Source of the DNA: JAPPHA01 sp964291635
GTDB lineage: Bacteria > Pseudomonadota > Alphaproteobacteria > Rhodobacterales > Rhodobacteraceae
Assembly: GCA_964291635.2 (NCBI GenBank)
Contig: OZ219900.1
Span: forward strand, 1 to 64,000
DNA length: 64,000 bases
Direction: 5' to 3'
How positions within the stretch are numbered: the stretch's first letter is position 1; the number at the start of each line of letters is the position of its first letter. Shown here one piece after another: positions 18,424 to 27,476 of this stretch. Under the pieces are notes generated by a model. The model was not told where the DNA came from, ran no database searches, and saw only the letters and a list, made by a program, of their open reading frames with translations. Made by a program: the position numbers and the translations under genes.

Positions 18424-18900
18424 TCTCCGCTGAGGAATTGATCGTTGGTCGGTTGCGGTATTCGACGCATCTCAGGCCGCGTTTGTTTCTGTTGGATGAA
18501 GCGGACCGTCAGGCCTTGGTGTTCGGGGTTCGGTTGGGTCATTGGAACCGTGTCTCTCCATGCCTGGTACTCAACGGTTTTCGAAAACGAGTGGAACCGT
18601 CCGGTCTTTCCTTGAATTGCCCCAGTCATGGACAAGCGCTATCGGTCATACTGATCTCTGTCTTCCCGAGTGTGCAGGCAACGACGCAGGAGAACAACCA
18701 TTTTTCCTGACTGGTGCGATCAAGCAGGGATGTGACCGGACGCATAGACGCAGGACCTGTGCCGCGCATGTTTGCGGTAGGGACGCCGGCTTCCCCGAAT
18801 CCTCCAGCGGCACGGAAGCATGCCCGGGGTTTTCGGCAATTTCGTTTGGTCATGGCACTCCGGGCTGTATCAGGGAACTGTTGACTGCCACGCCGGGCAT
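18424..18900. other. PKS upstream region, nothing recognised
   Basis: This stretch upstream of the PKS start must contain its promoter. No pathway regulator, phosphopantetheinyl transferase or transporter gene is visible next to the synthase. No convincing open frame was found on either strand. Confidence 0.5.
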
Positions 18901-18904
18901 CGCC

Positions 18905-19150
18905 GGCATCGCTGTGAACCTACCGCTCCGGGTCGGAATGACCGCAAGGAACTCCACGGCCTTCGACAGAGCAGAGAAATCGAAATCTGCCCCAGGTGAA
19001 TGTGGCGCGGTTCTGCCATTTCAATGACGCACGGCACCGAATGGCCGCGAAAACGCCCGACGTGACCCCGTTTCGAAGGAATCCAGCGGCGAATTCGGAA
19101 ACGGCATCACGCAAGGCCAGGTCAAGCCCGGGCACCGCTCATTTCCGATG
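18905..19150 (-). pseudogene. Decayed partial copy of the adjacent nucleobase permease
   Basis: On the minus strand this region matches the junction of the transmembrane part and the C-terminal domain of the permease gene at 19531-21285. The intact protein has GFAGGLLQNGVTSGG; the remnant reads EFAAGFLRNGVTSGV. The DNA for the following segment also aligns: CCGCTCCGGGTCG and GAGAAATCGAAATC occur in both at matching spacing (about 18926 against 19878, and 18973 against 19928). Frame changes and small deletions break the rest. It is best explained as the remnant of a tandem duplication or of a lost paralogue. Confidence 0.65.
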
Positions 19151-19530
19151 TGGGGCGTGACCTCCAGCGGCCCGACCATCATCGTTTCTCCTGTGCCGCG
19201 GTCGTCGGCCAGCATGAATTGCACGGCTGGCGCGGCAGTATCTCTCCGCGGACGCGATAGATCCCGTGCGCCGGTGGCCCGAGCCGAGCTGAATGGCAAG
19301 ACGGATGCGTAAAGCGGTCACCCCTCACGGTTAGGTCCCTTCCGTCGTCCTCCCGGGAGCGCCCAAGCCGTGCGCAGCAACAGGACTGCCCGCACAAGCG
19401 CCCGCCGGGGCCGCCGTTCCGACTATCGGAAGACTTCGCGGGGCACCAAGACGCTGAAGTTCACCGCCCGGTACTTTCCAACACGTCGCATGGACAAACT
19501 TCGTGTGACGAGATGCACTCATGCTGGTGT
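19151..19530. other. Gap between permease and its decayed copy, nothing recognised
   Basis: A minus-strand frame at about 19120-19240 has protein-like composition (FMLADDRGTGE and nearby), but it was not recognised and could belong to the decayed copy or to another lost gene. No other feature was seen. Confidence 0.4.
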
Positions 19531-21285
19531 TCAGCTCTTCGAATCCGGTGCCGCAACGCGGACGGTGACAATGTCCGATTCGTGATAACGCTGATGTCGA
19601 ACCGACGCGGAAAGCCAGCGCAGAAGCCGCAACGAAATCTCGCTCTCGGCGGGCGAGTCGCCCGGATCATCGCCGATAGCCATGAGGCGATCCTGGATGT
19701 TGCCGTCCCCCGCAGCAACGGTGAACTCGAGAACGGCCGTATCGCCTTCCTGGTGGGCGGAAATGCGCAGCTGCCGTCGTTTGCGTCCCTCTCCGGCGTC
19801 CTCCCCGTCCTGGAAAAGCGACAGAAGCGTCTCTTCGCAGGCCGCGTTGAGCCGCTCGGACATCTCCACTCTCCACCCGCTCCGGGTCGCAAAGGCCGCG
19901 AGAAACTCCCTGATTTCCGGCAGGATGGAGAAATCGAAATCCGCCTTGAAGTGGCTCCGGCGCGATCTTGTCATTTCCACGAAAAGCGTCATCAAAATGG
20001 CCACGACTCCGCCCGACGTTACGCCGTTCTGCAGGAGACCGCCGGCAAATCCCGTGACCTGTTCGGGAAATACCATGTTGTTCTGAAAGCCGACGCCGAC
20101 CCAGAACGACAGCCCGACAATCACGTTTTTCCGGTTGTCGACCCCATCCTGAATGGCGACTCTCATCCCGACCGTGAAAAGCATCGCGAGCAGCACGCCG
20201 AGATATCCTGCGACCACCGGTCCGGGAATCGCGAGTACGACGGCCAGAACCTTCGGAAAGAAGGCCATGGCGATGAAAATCATGCCGGCCGCGATGCCGA
20301 CGCTACGTGCCGCAACCCCCGTGAGGTCGGCCACTGACGCACCCACCGTTGTGGCTGCGTTCGGAACCGTTCCGGCAAAACCGGAAAGCAGGTTTCCCAG
20401 GCCATCGACCGTGATCGCTCCCTGGACAGCGCGAAAATCCACCGCCCGCTTCCTGCGCCACGAGACGTGCTGGATGGCGACGGCGCCGCTGATCGTTCGG
20501 ATGGAAGCTATCGCGCCCACGAGCAGGAATGCCGGCAGAAGTGCCCAGAAAGCCGGTCCGAACTCGAGATCGAATCCCGCCCATTCGCCCGCCGGAAACC
20601 CGATCCACGGCGCATCGAGCACGCGGTTCACGTCGTACAGGCCGAACGTGGCGGCAACGACCGAGCCGACGACGACACCCACTATCGATGCCCAAAGGCG
20701 GAGCGCGCCCGTGGCCTTCAGCGCGATCCCGGCGATGACGAGCACTGTCGAGAGAGCGCACAACGGCGGCACCACCGCCGGGGTCCCTGGCGGCACCGCA
20801 GAAAGCAGATCGAACACGGCCGGCATTACCGTGACCGGGATCAGCATGAGTACGGTGCCCGAAACCGTAGGCGTCAGCAGCCGCTGAAACAGCGAGAGCC
20901 GGGCGGCCAGCACGATGGGTACGAACGAGGAGACGACGACCAGTGTTGCCAACAACTCCGGACCCCCTTCCCGGACGGCAGAGATGCAAACCGCGATGAA
21001 GGAACCGGTCGCTCCCATGATGATCACATAGCCCGATCCGATCCTCCCGATCCGGAATGCCTGTAGCATCGTCGTCGCACCACAGACTGCAACTGTCGCG
21101 AACACGGCCCAGGAAAGATAGCTCTCGCCCGCACCGCCTGCGCGCATCACGATCGTCGGGACCAGTATGATGCCGGCGATGGTAAGCACGGCTATTTGCA
21201 AGCCGAGACCGAATGACAGGGCAGGTGCCGGCGTTTCGTCAGGCTGGTAGCGGATCCCGGGGCCGCTGGCCGCAACGGTGCTCAC
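19531..21285 (-). CDS. Nucleobase:cation symporter-2 (xanthine/uracil permease) with fused C-terminal ATPase-like domain
   Basis: About 584 aa. Residues 25-430 form a chain of roughly 12-14 hydrophobic segments of the NCS2/NAT permease family, for example GLGLQIAVLTIAGIILVPTIV, the QHVSWRRKRAVDFRAVQGAI region and GTVPNAATTVGASVADLTGVA. The remaining 150 residues are soluble and resemble an RsbW/histidine-kinase-type ATPase fold (LNAACEETLLSLF, then GD-x2-GD and SEISLRLLRWL). Such fusions are known but little studied; the tail may sense or regulate transport. The GTG at 21285 is preferred over the GTG at 21300 because of a GGAGA site seven bases upstream. The substrate is not determinable beyond purine/pyrimidine-type. 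Confidence 0.85.
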   Translation of the reverse strand: MSTVAASGPGIRYQPDETPAPALSFGLGLQIAVLTIAGIILVPTIVMRAGGAGESYLSWAVFATVAVCGATTMLQAFRIGRIGSGYVIIMGATGSFIAVCISAVREGGPELLATLVVVSSFVPIVLAARLSLFQRLLTPTVSGTVLMLIPVTVMPAVFDLLSAVPPGTPAVVPPLCALSTVLVIAGIALKATGALRLWASIVGVVVGSVVAATFGLYDVNRVLDAPWIGFPAGEWAGFDLEFGPAFWALLPAFLLVGAIASIRTISGAVAIQHVSWRRKRAVDFRAVQGAITVDGLGNLLSGFAGTVPNAATTVGASVADLTGVAARSVGIAAGMIFIAMAFFPKVLAVVLAIPGPVVAGYLGVLLAMLFTVGMRVAIQDGVDNRKNVIVGLSFWVGVGFQNNMVFPEQVTGFAGGLLQNGVTSGGVVAILMTLFVEMTRSRRSHFKADFDFSILPEIREFLAAFATRSGWRVEMSERLNAACEETLLSLFQDGEDAGEGRKRRQLRISAHQEGDTAVLEFTVAAGDGNIQDRLMAIGDDPGDSPAESEISLRLLRWLSASVRHQRYHESDIVTVRVAAPDSKS

Positions 21286-21300
21286 GGAGTATCTCCGCAC

Positions 21301-21939
21301 AAAATGTCCATCTGAATTCCGTAACTCCTACGACACCGCGTGGATCATCCTCGGCGTAACGGACATTGCGGTCCCGCAAAACTGCCTCATCCGATTCCGT
21401 CATGCAACCATGTGCCGTCGGGATCCTGATTTCGACGGTTGTTTTGCGGTTTGCACGACATTTGATACCGGCGGGTACTTCTGGCTCGACCGGATTTCGG
21501 CCCCATGTCGACCGGGCGCAGCATTGTCGCCGGTTGAGTGCCGTTGCCACGGATCCGGATCTTGCCGGCCTGCCAGTCGCTGTCGTCGAGCCGTATGGCG
21601 ATTTCACATTTTGGACATTCCGTTGAGGCTTCTGCATGGCATGGCGGAATTTGCCGATGCACGGGCAAGATTTCCTCGACGTCCCGATTGTCCTCACCGG
21701 GATCGGGATTCCTTGAAACCTGGAAAATTCCGTGCCGGTCGAAAATATCAATCTTTTCCAGTCGTCTCTTGCGGAAAGCACGAAGCGAGGACCAGGTCTG
21801 GCCGTGCCTCATTCCGAAAAGCCGTCGCCAACGACATCGATTGAAGGTATACGGATCAGCAAATCCGAGGATAATACGGACCAGGTTCAGCGACGCCGTC
21901 CGGCGTTCGATCCTGGATCGTCAACGAGGGACCGGTACC
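21301..21939. other. Intergenic region, nothing recognised
   Basis: A divergent promoter region between the permease and the beta-keto acid cleavage enzyme. The open frame extending left from the downstream gene is only an in-frame extension with no family content. No RNA genes or repeats were seen. Confidence 0.5.
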
Positions 21940-22872
21940 ATGCCCCGTCAACGCCGCACCGTCATAACCTGTGCCATAACCGGTGCGATTCACACGCCGA
22001 CGATGTCGGACGCCTTGCCATTGACCTATGATGACATTGCGACGCATGCGATCGGGGCCGCCGAAGCCGGCGCGTCGATATTGCATCTCCACGCAAGGAA
22101 TCCCCGGGATGGGTCTCCGTCAGTCGATCCGGACGATTTCACTCCATTCCTGCAACGCATCAAGCAAGCCAGCGACTCGGTCGTGAATATTTCGACGGGC
22201 GGGTCACTTTCTCTGTCGATCAAGGACCGGATCAAGCCGGCAAGACAGTTTGAACCCGAAATGTGCTCGCTGAACATGGGTAGTTTCAACTTTGCCTTTC
22301 ATCAACTGGCCGGGCGTTACGAGACCTGGAAGTACGACTGGGAAAAAGCCTACGTTGAGGGATCGGAAGCAAATATCTTTCGAAACACCTTTCGCGACAT
22401 ACGCGAGGCTGCCGAAGCGCTTGCCCCGCTCGGGATCAAGTTTGAACATGAATGCTACGACGTCGGCCATCTCTACAATTTGAAGTTCTGCATGGATTCC
22501 GGGCTATTCCATCCGCCAGTGTTCATCCAGTTCATCTTCGGGATCCTCGGAGGAATCGGAGCCGAAATCGACAATCTCGTTTTCATGAAACGGACGGCGG
22601 ACCGCCTGTTTGGCGACTCCTATCGCTGGTCGGTGCTCGGGGCGGGAGGCGCTCAGATGCCTTTGGCAACCACTGCCAGCCAAATGGGAGGTCATGTTCG
22701 GGTCGGACTGGAAGACAGCCTGTATATTGCCCGGGGCAAGCTGGCAAAGAGCAACGCCGAGCAGGTTGCCAAGATCCGCAGAATCGTCGAGGACCTTGGC
22801 TGCCAACCGGCGACCCCGGACGAAGCAAGGGAAATCCTTGGACTGAAAGGGGGCGACCGGGTCGCATTCTGA
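21940..22872 (+). CDS. Beta-keto acid cleavage enzyme (BKACE, DUF849 family)
   Basis: A 310-aa TIM-barrel zinc enzyme that would condense a beta-keto acid with acetyl-CoA and cleave it to acetoacetate and a new acyl-CoA. Seen: the N-terminal CAITGAIHTPTMS segment, the zinc-binding HLHARNP (around residue 48), the loop NISTGG, and the second metal site region EHECYDVGH. The ATG at 21940 follows a GAGGGA ribosome site; earlier in-frame starts lack homology. Family members act on 3-keto-5-aminohexanoate, dehydrocarnitine and other keto acids. The Rieske oxygenase and acyl-CoA dehydrogenase nearby make an amino- or carnitine-like substrate possible, but this is inference. Confidence 0.92.
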   Translation: MPRQRRTVITCAITGAIHTPTMSDALPLTYDDIATHAIGAAEAGASILHLHARNPRDGSPSVDPDDFTPFLQRIKQASDSVVNISTGGSLSLSIKDRIKPARQFEPEMCSLNMGSFNFAFHQLAGRYETWKYDWEKAYVEGSEANIFRNTFRDIREAAEALAPLGIKFEHECYDVGHLYNLKFCMDSGLFHPPVFIQFIFGILGGIGAEIDNLVFMKRTADRLFGDSYRWSVLGAGGAQMPLATTASQMGGHVRVGLEDSLYIARGKLAKSNAEQVAKIRRIVEDLGCQPATPDEAREILGLKGGDRVAF

Positions 22873-23044
22873 GAACGCCGGGCTGCGCATTGTTTGCAGC
22901 TCGTTCCGATCGCGAACAGCCGTTCCAGGACGTTTCGCAAAGGTGATCGATTCCGTCATCCGCCAATGAAAAACTGACGGAATCGAAGCTGACTTCGCGG
23001 TGTGCGCGGCCGTTACTGCATGCGCTCGTCATCGTGTGACCGCC

Positions 23045-24106
23045 TCACGATCGATCAAGTCCTGCGACGGCCAATTTGGCCAAAACCGGAATCGCTTTCG
23101 ACAACTCGAAGGCCTTTTCGGGATTGGATGCGTTTCCTCGAATGGCCCGGCTCCGGACACCGGCAAGGATTGCCGCCAGCCGAAACAGGCTGAAGATCGT
23201 GTGAAAGGTCCAGTCCGCAGGAAAGCCCATGGCCATCCGGGAGCAGTATTGCTCCACGATCTCTTCTTCCTCCGGAATCCCGGCCGATCTCCGGTCGACC
23301 CCTGCCAATCCGCGCATGAAGAACCCCTCGTTCGGAAGGCGTTGTTGGGCACACAGGTTCGCCAGGTCGGAAACCGGGTGACCAAGTGTCGACAATTCCC
23401 AGTCGAGAACCGCAGTGACTTCGGGACGACCTGCGTGGAAGATCACATTGTCGATGCGGAAATCGCCGTGAACAATGCTGGCCAATCCGTCGTCCGACGG
23501 GACATTTTCCTCCAACCACGGAATGACCTGGTCCAGCATAGGCTCCGGCGCCTCCTCGGCCTTCCGGTACAGCGAAATCCACAAGGCTGCCTGGCGCTCG
23601 ATGTACCCTCGCGGCCTGCCGAAGTCGGACAGTCCGACTGAATCGGGGTCGACGGAATGGAGCCTCGCCAGGGTCCGAACCATGTCGGAATAGACCTGGC
23701 TGCGTTCCACGGCGGGAAGTTCAGGGAGCGCCGGGTTCCAGAAAACCCGGCCCTCTACATGCCTCATCACGAAAAACTGCCGACCGAGCGGATTGTCCTC
23801 CCCGCTCAGAAAGACGGTCTCCGGAACAGCGACGTCACCAGCGGAAAGCGCACGCAAGACCCTGAACTCGCGGTCAACGCGATGCGCGGAACGGACGAGC
23901 TTTCCGGGCGGTCTTGCCCGCAAGACGAACGAACCCCCGGAACCGGAGATCAGGTAAGTCGGATTCGACTGGCCATCCGGGAACTTCCGGCTTCCCGTAT
24001 ATGTGCCCAGCCCGGTGACGCGGGCTTCCAGGTACGGGCCGATTTCCGGTGGCAGCGTGTGCTCGACCTGATGCTCTCCCGTGGCGTCCGAGGGTTGTCG
24101 AATCAT
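23045..24106 (-). CDS. APH-like phosphotransferase family protein
   Basis: A 353-aa kinase-like protein of the aminoglycoside phosphotransferase (APH) superfamily. The ATP-lobe stretch GGSFVLRARPPG is near residues 54-65. The catalytic loop HGDFRIDNVIFH and the metal-binding VLDWELSTLGHPVSDLA follow. This subfamily is often found beside acyl-CoA dehydrogenases (ACAD10/11-like) and is thought to phosphorylate hydroxyacyl substrates; antibiotic resistance is unlikely. It is followed on the same strand, 164 bases upstream, by the Rieske oxygenase gene. An acyl-CoA dehydrogenase lies 4 kb away on the plus strand. Confidence 0.88.
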   Translation of the reverse strand: MIRQPSDATGEHQVEHTLPPEIGPYLEARVTGLGTYTGSRKFPDGQSNPTYLISGSGGSFVLRARPPGKLVRSAHRVDREFRVLRALSAGDVAVPETVFLSGEDNPLGRQFFVMRHVEGRVFWNPALPELPAVERSQVYSDMVRTLARLHSVDPDSVGLSDFGRPRGYIERQAALWISLYRKAEEAPEPMLDQVIPWLEENVPSDDGLASIVHGDFRIDNVIFHAGRPEVTAVLDWELSTLGHPVSDLANLCAQQRLPNEGFFMRGLAGVDRRSAGIPEEEEIVEQYCSRMAMGFPADWTFHTIFSLFRLAAILAGVRSRAIRGNASNPEKAFELSKAIPVLAKLAVAGLDRS

Positions 24107-24270
24107 TGCATCATCGCGGGGATTCGGGATTCGTCAACGCGATTTCGGGATCACGCGCGGGTACTTCAGGCACAAGGCTCAGACCTGAACCCGAAACGAA
24201 TTTGCCCGTCGGGTGCCGCTCCGATCCTGACGTTGCCAATGAGCATGATGTTCCGCCGCGCGTCCGCCTG

Positions 24271-25422
24271 TCAGGAAAGCGCGGCCTGTACCAAACGGTG
24301 AAAGTGGTGAATCGCGTGTTCACCGCGCCCGCTTCGAGCCGAATCCACGATGATCGGTCCCTGCGAATATCCCCTTGACTTGAGCCCGCGCTGAACGCTT
24401 TCGCACAAGCTGATGTCTTCGGGAACAAGCACATCGGCCGTGTACCGGGCCCGGTCTTCATCAAACGCGTCCGACACCGACATCGAGTGTCCTTCGAATG
24501 ACGTCGTCTCCAACCCGGTCGGACGAATTGCCGATATGTTGATTTCTTCGGAGCCCGGAAGAACATTGAATGTCGTATTCGGCCAAAGATACCAGAAAGC
24601 CGAATGGTTCACCCCGGTTTCCAGATTGACGGAATACGCAGAATTGTCAGGCCTGATGTCAACACCGATCTGGCGCGACCAAAGCGGGAACGTGTCCTGC
24701 TGATAGGAATCCATGCAAATGATGTCGGCAAATGCCGGGTGGGCGTGGTCGCAATGGTAGCATTCGACGTAATTGTCGACGACGACCTTCCAGCCCGCGT
24801 CGATGTGGGTCTCGCCCAACCCGTTGGTTCGGGGCACCGTAGCCCGGTCAATGAACGGCAATCTCTTTCGAACGTCATCTTCAAGACCTCCCGCCAATTC
24901 GGACAGGGGTCGAGCGCCGGGATCAAGATTGACGAACACCGAGTTCAGGAACAGTTCAAGGCGGATTTCGCTCAGCGCGTGGTTTTTCCTGTCGAAACCG
25001 GGACGCATGTGCGCCCTCGGAGCCCCCCGTAGGCGCCCGTCGGTTTCGAACGCCCAGGCGTGATACGGGCAAATTATGACACGTTTGACGTTGCCGGAAC
25101 CATCCGGCAACAATTCGTGCGCCCGATGCTGGCAGACATTGTAGAATGCCCGGAGCCGCTTGTCGCCGGAGCGAATGACAAAGACATGCTGATCGCAGAT
25201 TTGGAGCGTAAGGTAGTCGCCGACATTCGGGAACAAGCTCTCGTGCGCGACATACTGCCAAGTCTTGTAGAAGATCCTTTCTTTTTCGAGTTCGTAAACC
25301 GCCGGATCGGTATAGAGATATGATGGCAGGGTGAATGAATCCTCCGGGATCTCGTTGAGGGGTTTTGGATAATCCACCAGGCTTGAACGCTGGCCTGTCT
25401 CCGTTTCGAAAACCGTGTCCAT
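24271..25422 (-). CDS. Rieske non-heme iron oxygenase, alpha subunit (ring-hydroxylating / quaternary-amine type)
   Basis: About 383 aa from the ATG at 25422; a start at 25470 is also possible. The Rieske [2Fe-2S] ligands are Cys97-x-His99 and Cys118-x2-His121 (VCQHRAHEL and CPYHAW). The catalytic domain has the bridging acid and iron ligands in DNYVECYHCDHAH (Glu220, His223, His228). The short HxxxxH spacing and the CPYHAWAF context resemble the oxygenase components acting on carnitine, betaine or stachydrine rather than aromatic dioxygenases, but the substrate is not certain. No reductase or ferredoxin partner gene is visible in the neighbourhood. Confidence 0.88.
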   Translation of the reverse strand: MDTVFETETGQRSSLVDYPKPLNEIPEDSFTLPSYLYTDPAVYELEKERIFYKTWQYVAHESLFPNVGDYLTLQICDQHVFVIRSGDKRLRAFYNVCQHRAHELLPDGSGNVKRVIICPYHAWAFETDGRLRGAPRAHMRPGFDRKNHALSEIRLELFLNSVFVNLDPGARPLSELAGGLEDDVRKRLPFIDRATVPRTNGLGETHIDAGWKVVVDNYVECYHCDHAHPAFADIICMDSYQQDTFPLWSRQIGVDIRPDNSAYSVNLETGVNHSAFWYLWPNTTFNVLPGSEEINISAIRPTGLETTSFEGHSMSVSDAFDEDRARYTADVLVPEDISLCESVQRGLKSRGYSQGPIIVDSARSGRGEHAIHHFHRLVQAALS

Positions 25423-25895
25423 TTCTTGCCCACCACCACGTTCAGTGCCATGAGTATTTGACCGTCGCATTCCGGTTCAACACCCATGGTGACGTCATTG
25501 TCGTACCGTTTTGACGGGGATGAATGGACCCGAAAGATTGTCCGCTTATCCCCGAATTGTATCTCGCCCCTTGATCGAACCGAACGCGAAATGTCGAACT
25601 GTTCGCTCACGTTCCATTTACCGGCATCATGCTATCACACGCGACTGTCCCGACAAAGCCATTCTGCACTTTGCTTGCGGCCTGGCGAAATATCTCGAAC
25701 TCATTTCGCGTCGGTTTGATTTTCTGATCACGAATTGCCTCAGCACAGCCCGTATGGCGACGACTCCGTGCCGAGGCGCCGTGGTGGTTCAATAGGGGCA
25801 AGGTGCCGGCGACCGCGTTTTTCGGAGTTCCCAACCGTTCCGATTTCCGGAACCACTTGAAAGAAATGGCCGATCAGAGCAATGAATACACGAGT
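25423..25895. other. Intergenic region, nothing recognised
   Basis: Upstream of the Rieske gene and downstream of the TacT toxin gene. It may hold the Rieske promoter. No recognisable gene or repeat was seen. Confidence 0.5.
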
Positions 25896-26444
25896 CTAAC
25901 GGCTTGCCTGAACTACCGCGCGCACCTGTTTCATTGCGATGAACATTCGTGAGTGGTTGCTCATGAAGGTCGTAAATCCGAAGCTCCTGTACCATTCCTT
26001 GCGCCGGGCAAGTTCCGCCACACCACCGTCTGAAATCACATCGAGAATGATCGCGTGGCACCGGGCCGCGTCAGCAATCACACATGCCTTTTCGAAAACA
26101 TGGTGCATGAGGATACCGCCGAAACCTCTGCCCTGCGCATCCTTGTCGACTGCGACCTGCCCCAAGAACAAAACAGGGATTTCCCCATGGTTGGGCGTTC
26201 CCTGAGGTCGCCGTTTGAGTTCGTCCACGTTCAACATGCCAAGGTTAATGGCATGATAGCCCAGGATTCGCGGGTTTCCCTCTTCGACGACGACATAGAC
26301 GCGGGTCATGTCGTCTTTCTGCTGCTTCCTGGCGCTCAGCTTGAGATAGTTGTTCAGACGGTCGGTACTGCATTCGAAATCGGCACGGTCGTGCCGTTTC
26401 GGGTCGAAGTGTTCAATCCTGTAGGCTGGATACTCACTCGGCAT
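25896..26444 (-). CDS. tacT: TacT-like GNAT acetyltransferase toxin
   Basis: About 182 aa. A GNAT fold with the acetyl-CoA-binding loop VAVDKDAQGRGFG and a preceding FLGQV strand. The N-terminal part (EHFDPKRHDRADFECSTDRLNNYL) is characteristic of toxins that acetylate charged tRNAs and block translation. The ATG at 26444 lies inside the last codons of the antitoxin gene, overlapping by 11 bases, the usual arrangement in tacAT operons. It looks complete. Confidence 0.9.
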   Translation of the reverse strand: MPSEYPAYRIEHFDPKRHDRADFECSTDRLNNYLKLSARKQQKDDMTRVYVVVEEGNPRILGYHAINLGMLNVDELKRRPQGTPNHGEIPVLFLGQVAVDKDAQGRGFGGILMHHVFEKACVIADAARCHAIILDVISDGGVAELARRKEWYRSFGFTTFMSNHSRMFIAMKQVRAVVQASR

Positions 26445-26742
26445 GAACCACACGCGCGCTGTAGTTTCGGGCAGCTTCAAGAGCGCGCTGGGTTGGGGCG
26501 GGCGGGGCGTCGAGGGCGTTAGCGAAAATCTCGGCGTCCTCGGGTTTCAGTGTGTGCCGGGACTGCAGGTCGAGCACACGCGTTGCCTCGCGCTCGATCG
26601 CGGCACGAAGGAACGTAGACTTGTCCACGGCCAGAGCAAGCGCTGCACGCTCGATCAGGCCCGCCAGTCGATCATCGTGGCGTACCTGGGTTGTCCTCGT
26701 CTGCGGATTTGGGCTGCTCGATGCAGCATTGAAGTTCAACAT
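26434..26742 (-). CDS. tacA: TacA-like DUF1778 ribbon-helix-helix antitoxin
   Basis: A 102-aa protein. The ribbon-helix-helix part is around residues 18-55 (DDRLAGLIERAALALAVDKSTF), matching the DUF1778 antitoxin family that binds DNA and neutralises the GNAT toxin through its C-terminal tail. It is the first gene of the pair, with an AAGGAG ribosome site before the ATG at 26742. It is expected to repress its own operon. Confidence 0.9.
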   Translation of the reverse strand: MLNFNAASSSPNPQTRTTQVRHDDRLAGLIERAALALAVDKSTFLRAAIEREATRVLDLQSRHTLKPEDAEIFANALDAPPAPTQRALEAARNYSARVVHAE

Positions 26743-26766
26743 GCCCGTCTCCTTGTATGATCATAT

Positions 26767-26791
26767 CATGTATTGCGATTTGCACTACATG
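26767..26791. promoter_or_regulatory. Inverted repeat upstream of tacA (candidate operator)
   Basis: CATGTA at 26767-26772 and TACATG at 26786-26791 form a perfect six-base inverted repeat with a 13-base spacer, 25 bases upstream of the tacA start. Antitoxins of this type usually bind such a site to repress their own operon. The repeat is short and could be chance. Confidence 0.35.
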
Positions 26792-26799
26792 TAAAGTCT

Positions 26800-27186
26800 G
26801 AATTGATGGCATCAGGTCGTCGTCTCCATCGCTTTGCGCCAAGGTACGGCGAGACACAGATCAGCTTAACCAGGCGCTTGGACTTGTGCATCGAACGGAT
26901 GGTATAACGCGACAGACAGGATGACAGACCAAGGTTCGGGGACCGGTTAGGTTGCCAACAACGAAGGAAAAATGCGTAACCTGACCGGAATTTTCTTAAG
27001 CCAAGGTGGATTTTTGCTGCGGACTGTCGTGTTCATTAGTCATCTCTGCTGCCCCTTTTTCTTTGCCGGGAAATTGAACGACCAACCAGCAAACCCGGCC
27101 ACGAGGTCGCGCAGAAGCGACGGTCATCACGGCGTGGCGGAAACTCGACTCAGCGCAATCGGAATATCAATTTGGGTGTGAACGAC
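26800..27186. other. Gap between two toxin-antitoxin modules, nothing recognised
   Basis: The two toxin-antitoxin operons are divergent here, so promoters for both should lie in this stretch. No further gene was recognised. Confidence 0.5.
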
Positions 27187-27188
27187 AT

Positions 27189-27476
27189 GTGTTTCATGTA
27201 ACGGGGTTTCATGTAACGGGGTTTCATGTAACGGGAAGGAGAAAAGCACTGACAGGCATTCCGAAGCATTCCGAGGCACCAATAGGCAAGGTCTGCCGAC
27301 ATCGTGACCGGCTGTTTCGGGACGGCCTGTGTCCATCGCAGATCTGGGTGCCGGATACCCGCGCGCCGAATTTCGCGGAAGAGGTCCGCCGGCAATCGCG
27401 CGCCGTCGCCGCAGGACGACACGCCGATACCGACAAGGCATTTGTTGTTGCCACAAGCGAATTCGAGAACGGGTGA
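27189..27476 (+). CDS. DUF3018 (MazE-family) antitoxin with repeated N-terminus
   Basis: A 95-aa product from a GTG at 27189. The C-terminal two thirds (RDGLCPSQIWVPDTRAPNF, then EEVRRQSRAVAA) match the DUF3018 antitoxins that pair with MazF/PemK toxins. The N-terminus is unusual: a perfect 15-base unit repeated three times encodes FHVTG-FHVTG-FHVTG. No ATG, GTG or TTG lies between this and the conserved part, so either the repeats are translated or a rare start codon is used. The stop overlaps the toxin start as GTGA. Confidence 0.8.
   Translation: MFHVTGFHVTGFHVTGRRKALTGIPKHSEAPIGKVCRHRDRLFRDGLCPSQIWVPDTRAPNFAEEVRRQSRAVAAGRHADTDKAFVVATSEFENG
27191..27235. repeat. Three perfect tandem copies of a 15-base unit
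   Basis: The unit GTTTCATGTAACGGG occurs at 27191-27205, 27206-27220 and 27221-27235. It is in frame with the antitoxin gene (five codons per unit). It could be an iterated operator site for the MazE-type antitoxin or a replication-slippage expansion. Confidence 0.95.

Noticed and set aside
27191..27235. Tandem repeats considered as a CRISPR array
   Set aside because: The units are adjacent without spacers and only 15 bases long; no cas gene is near.
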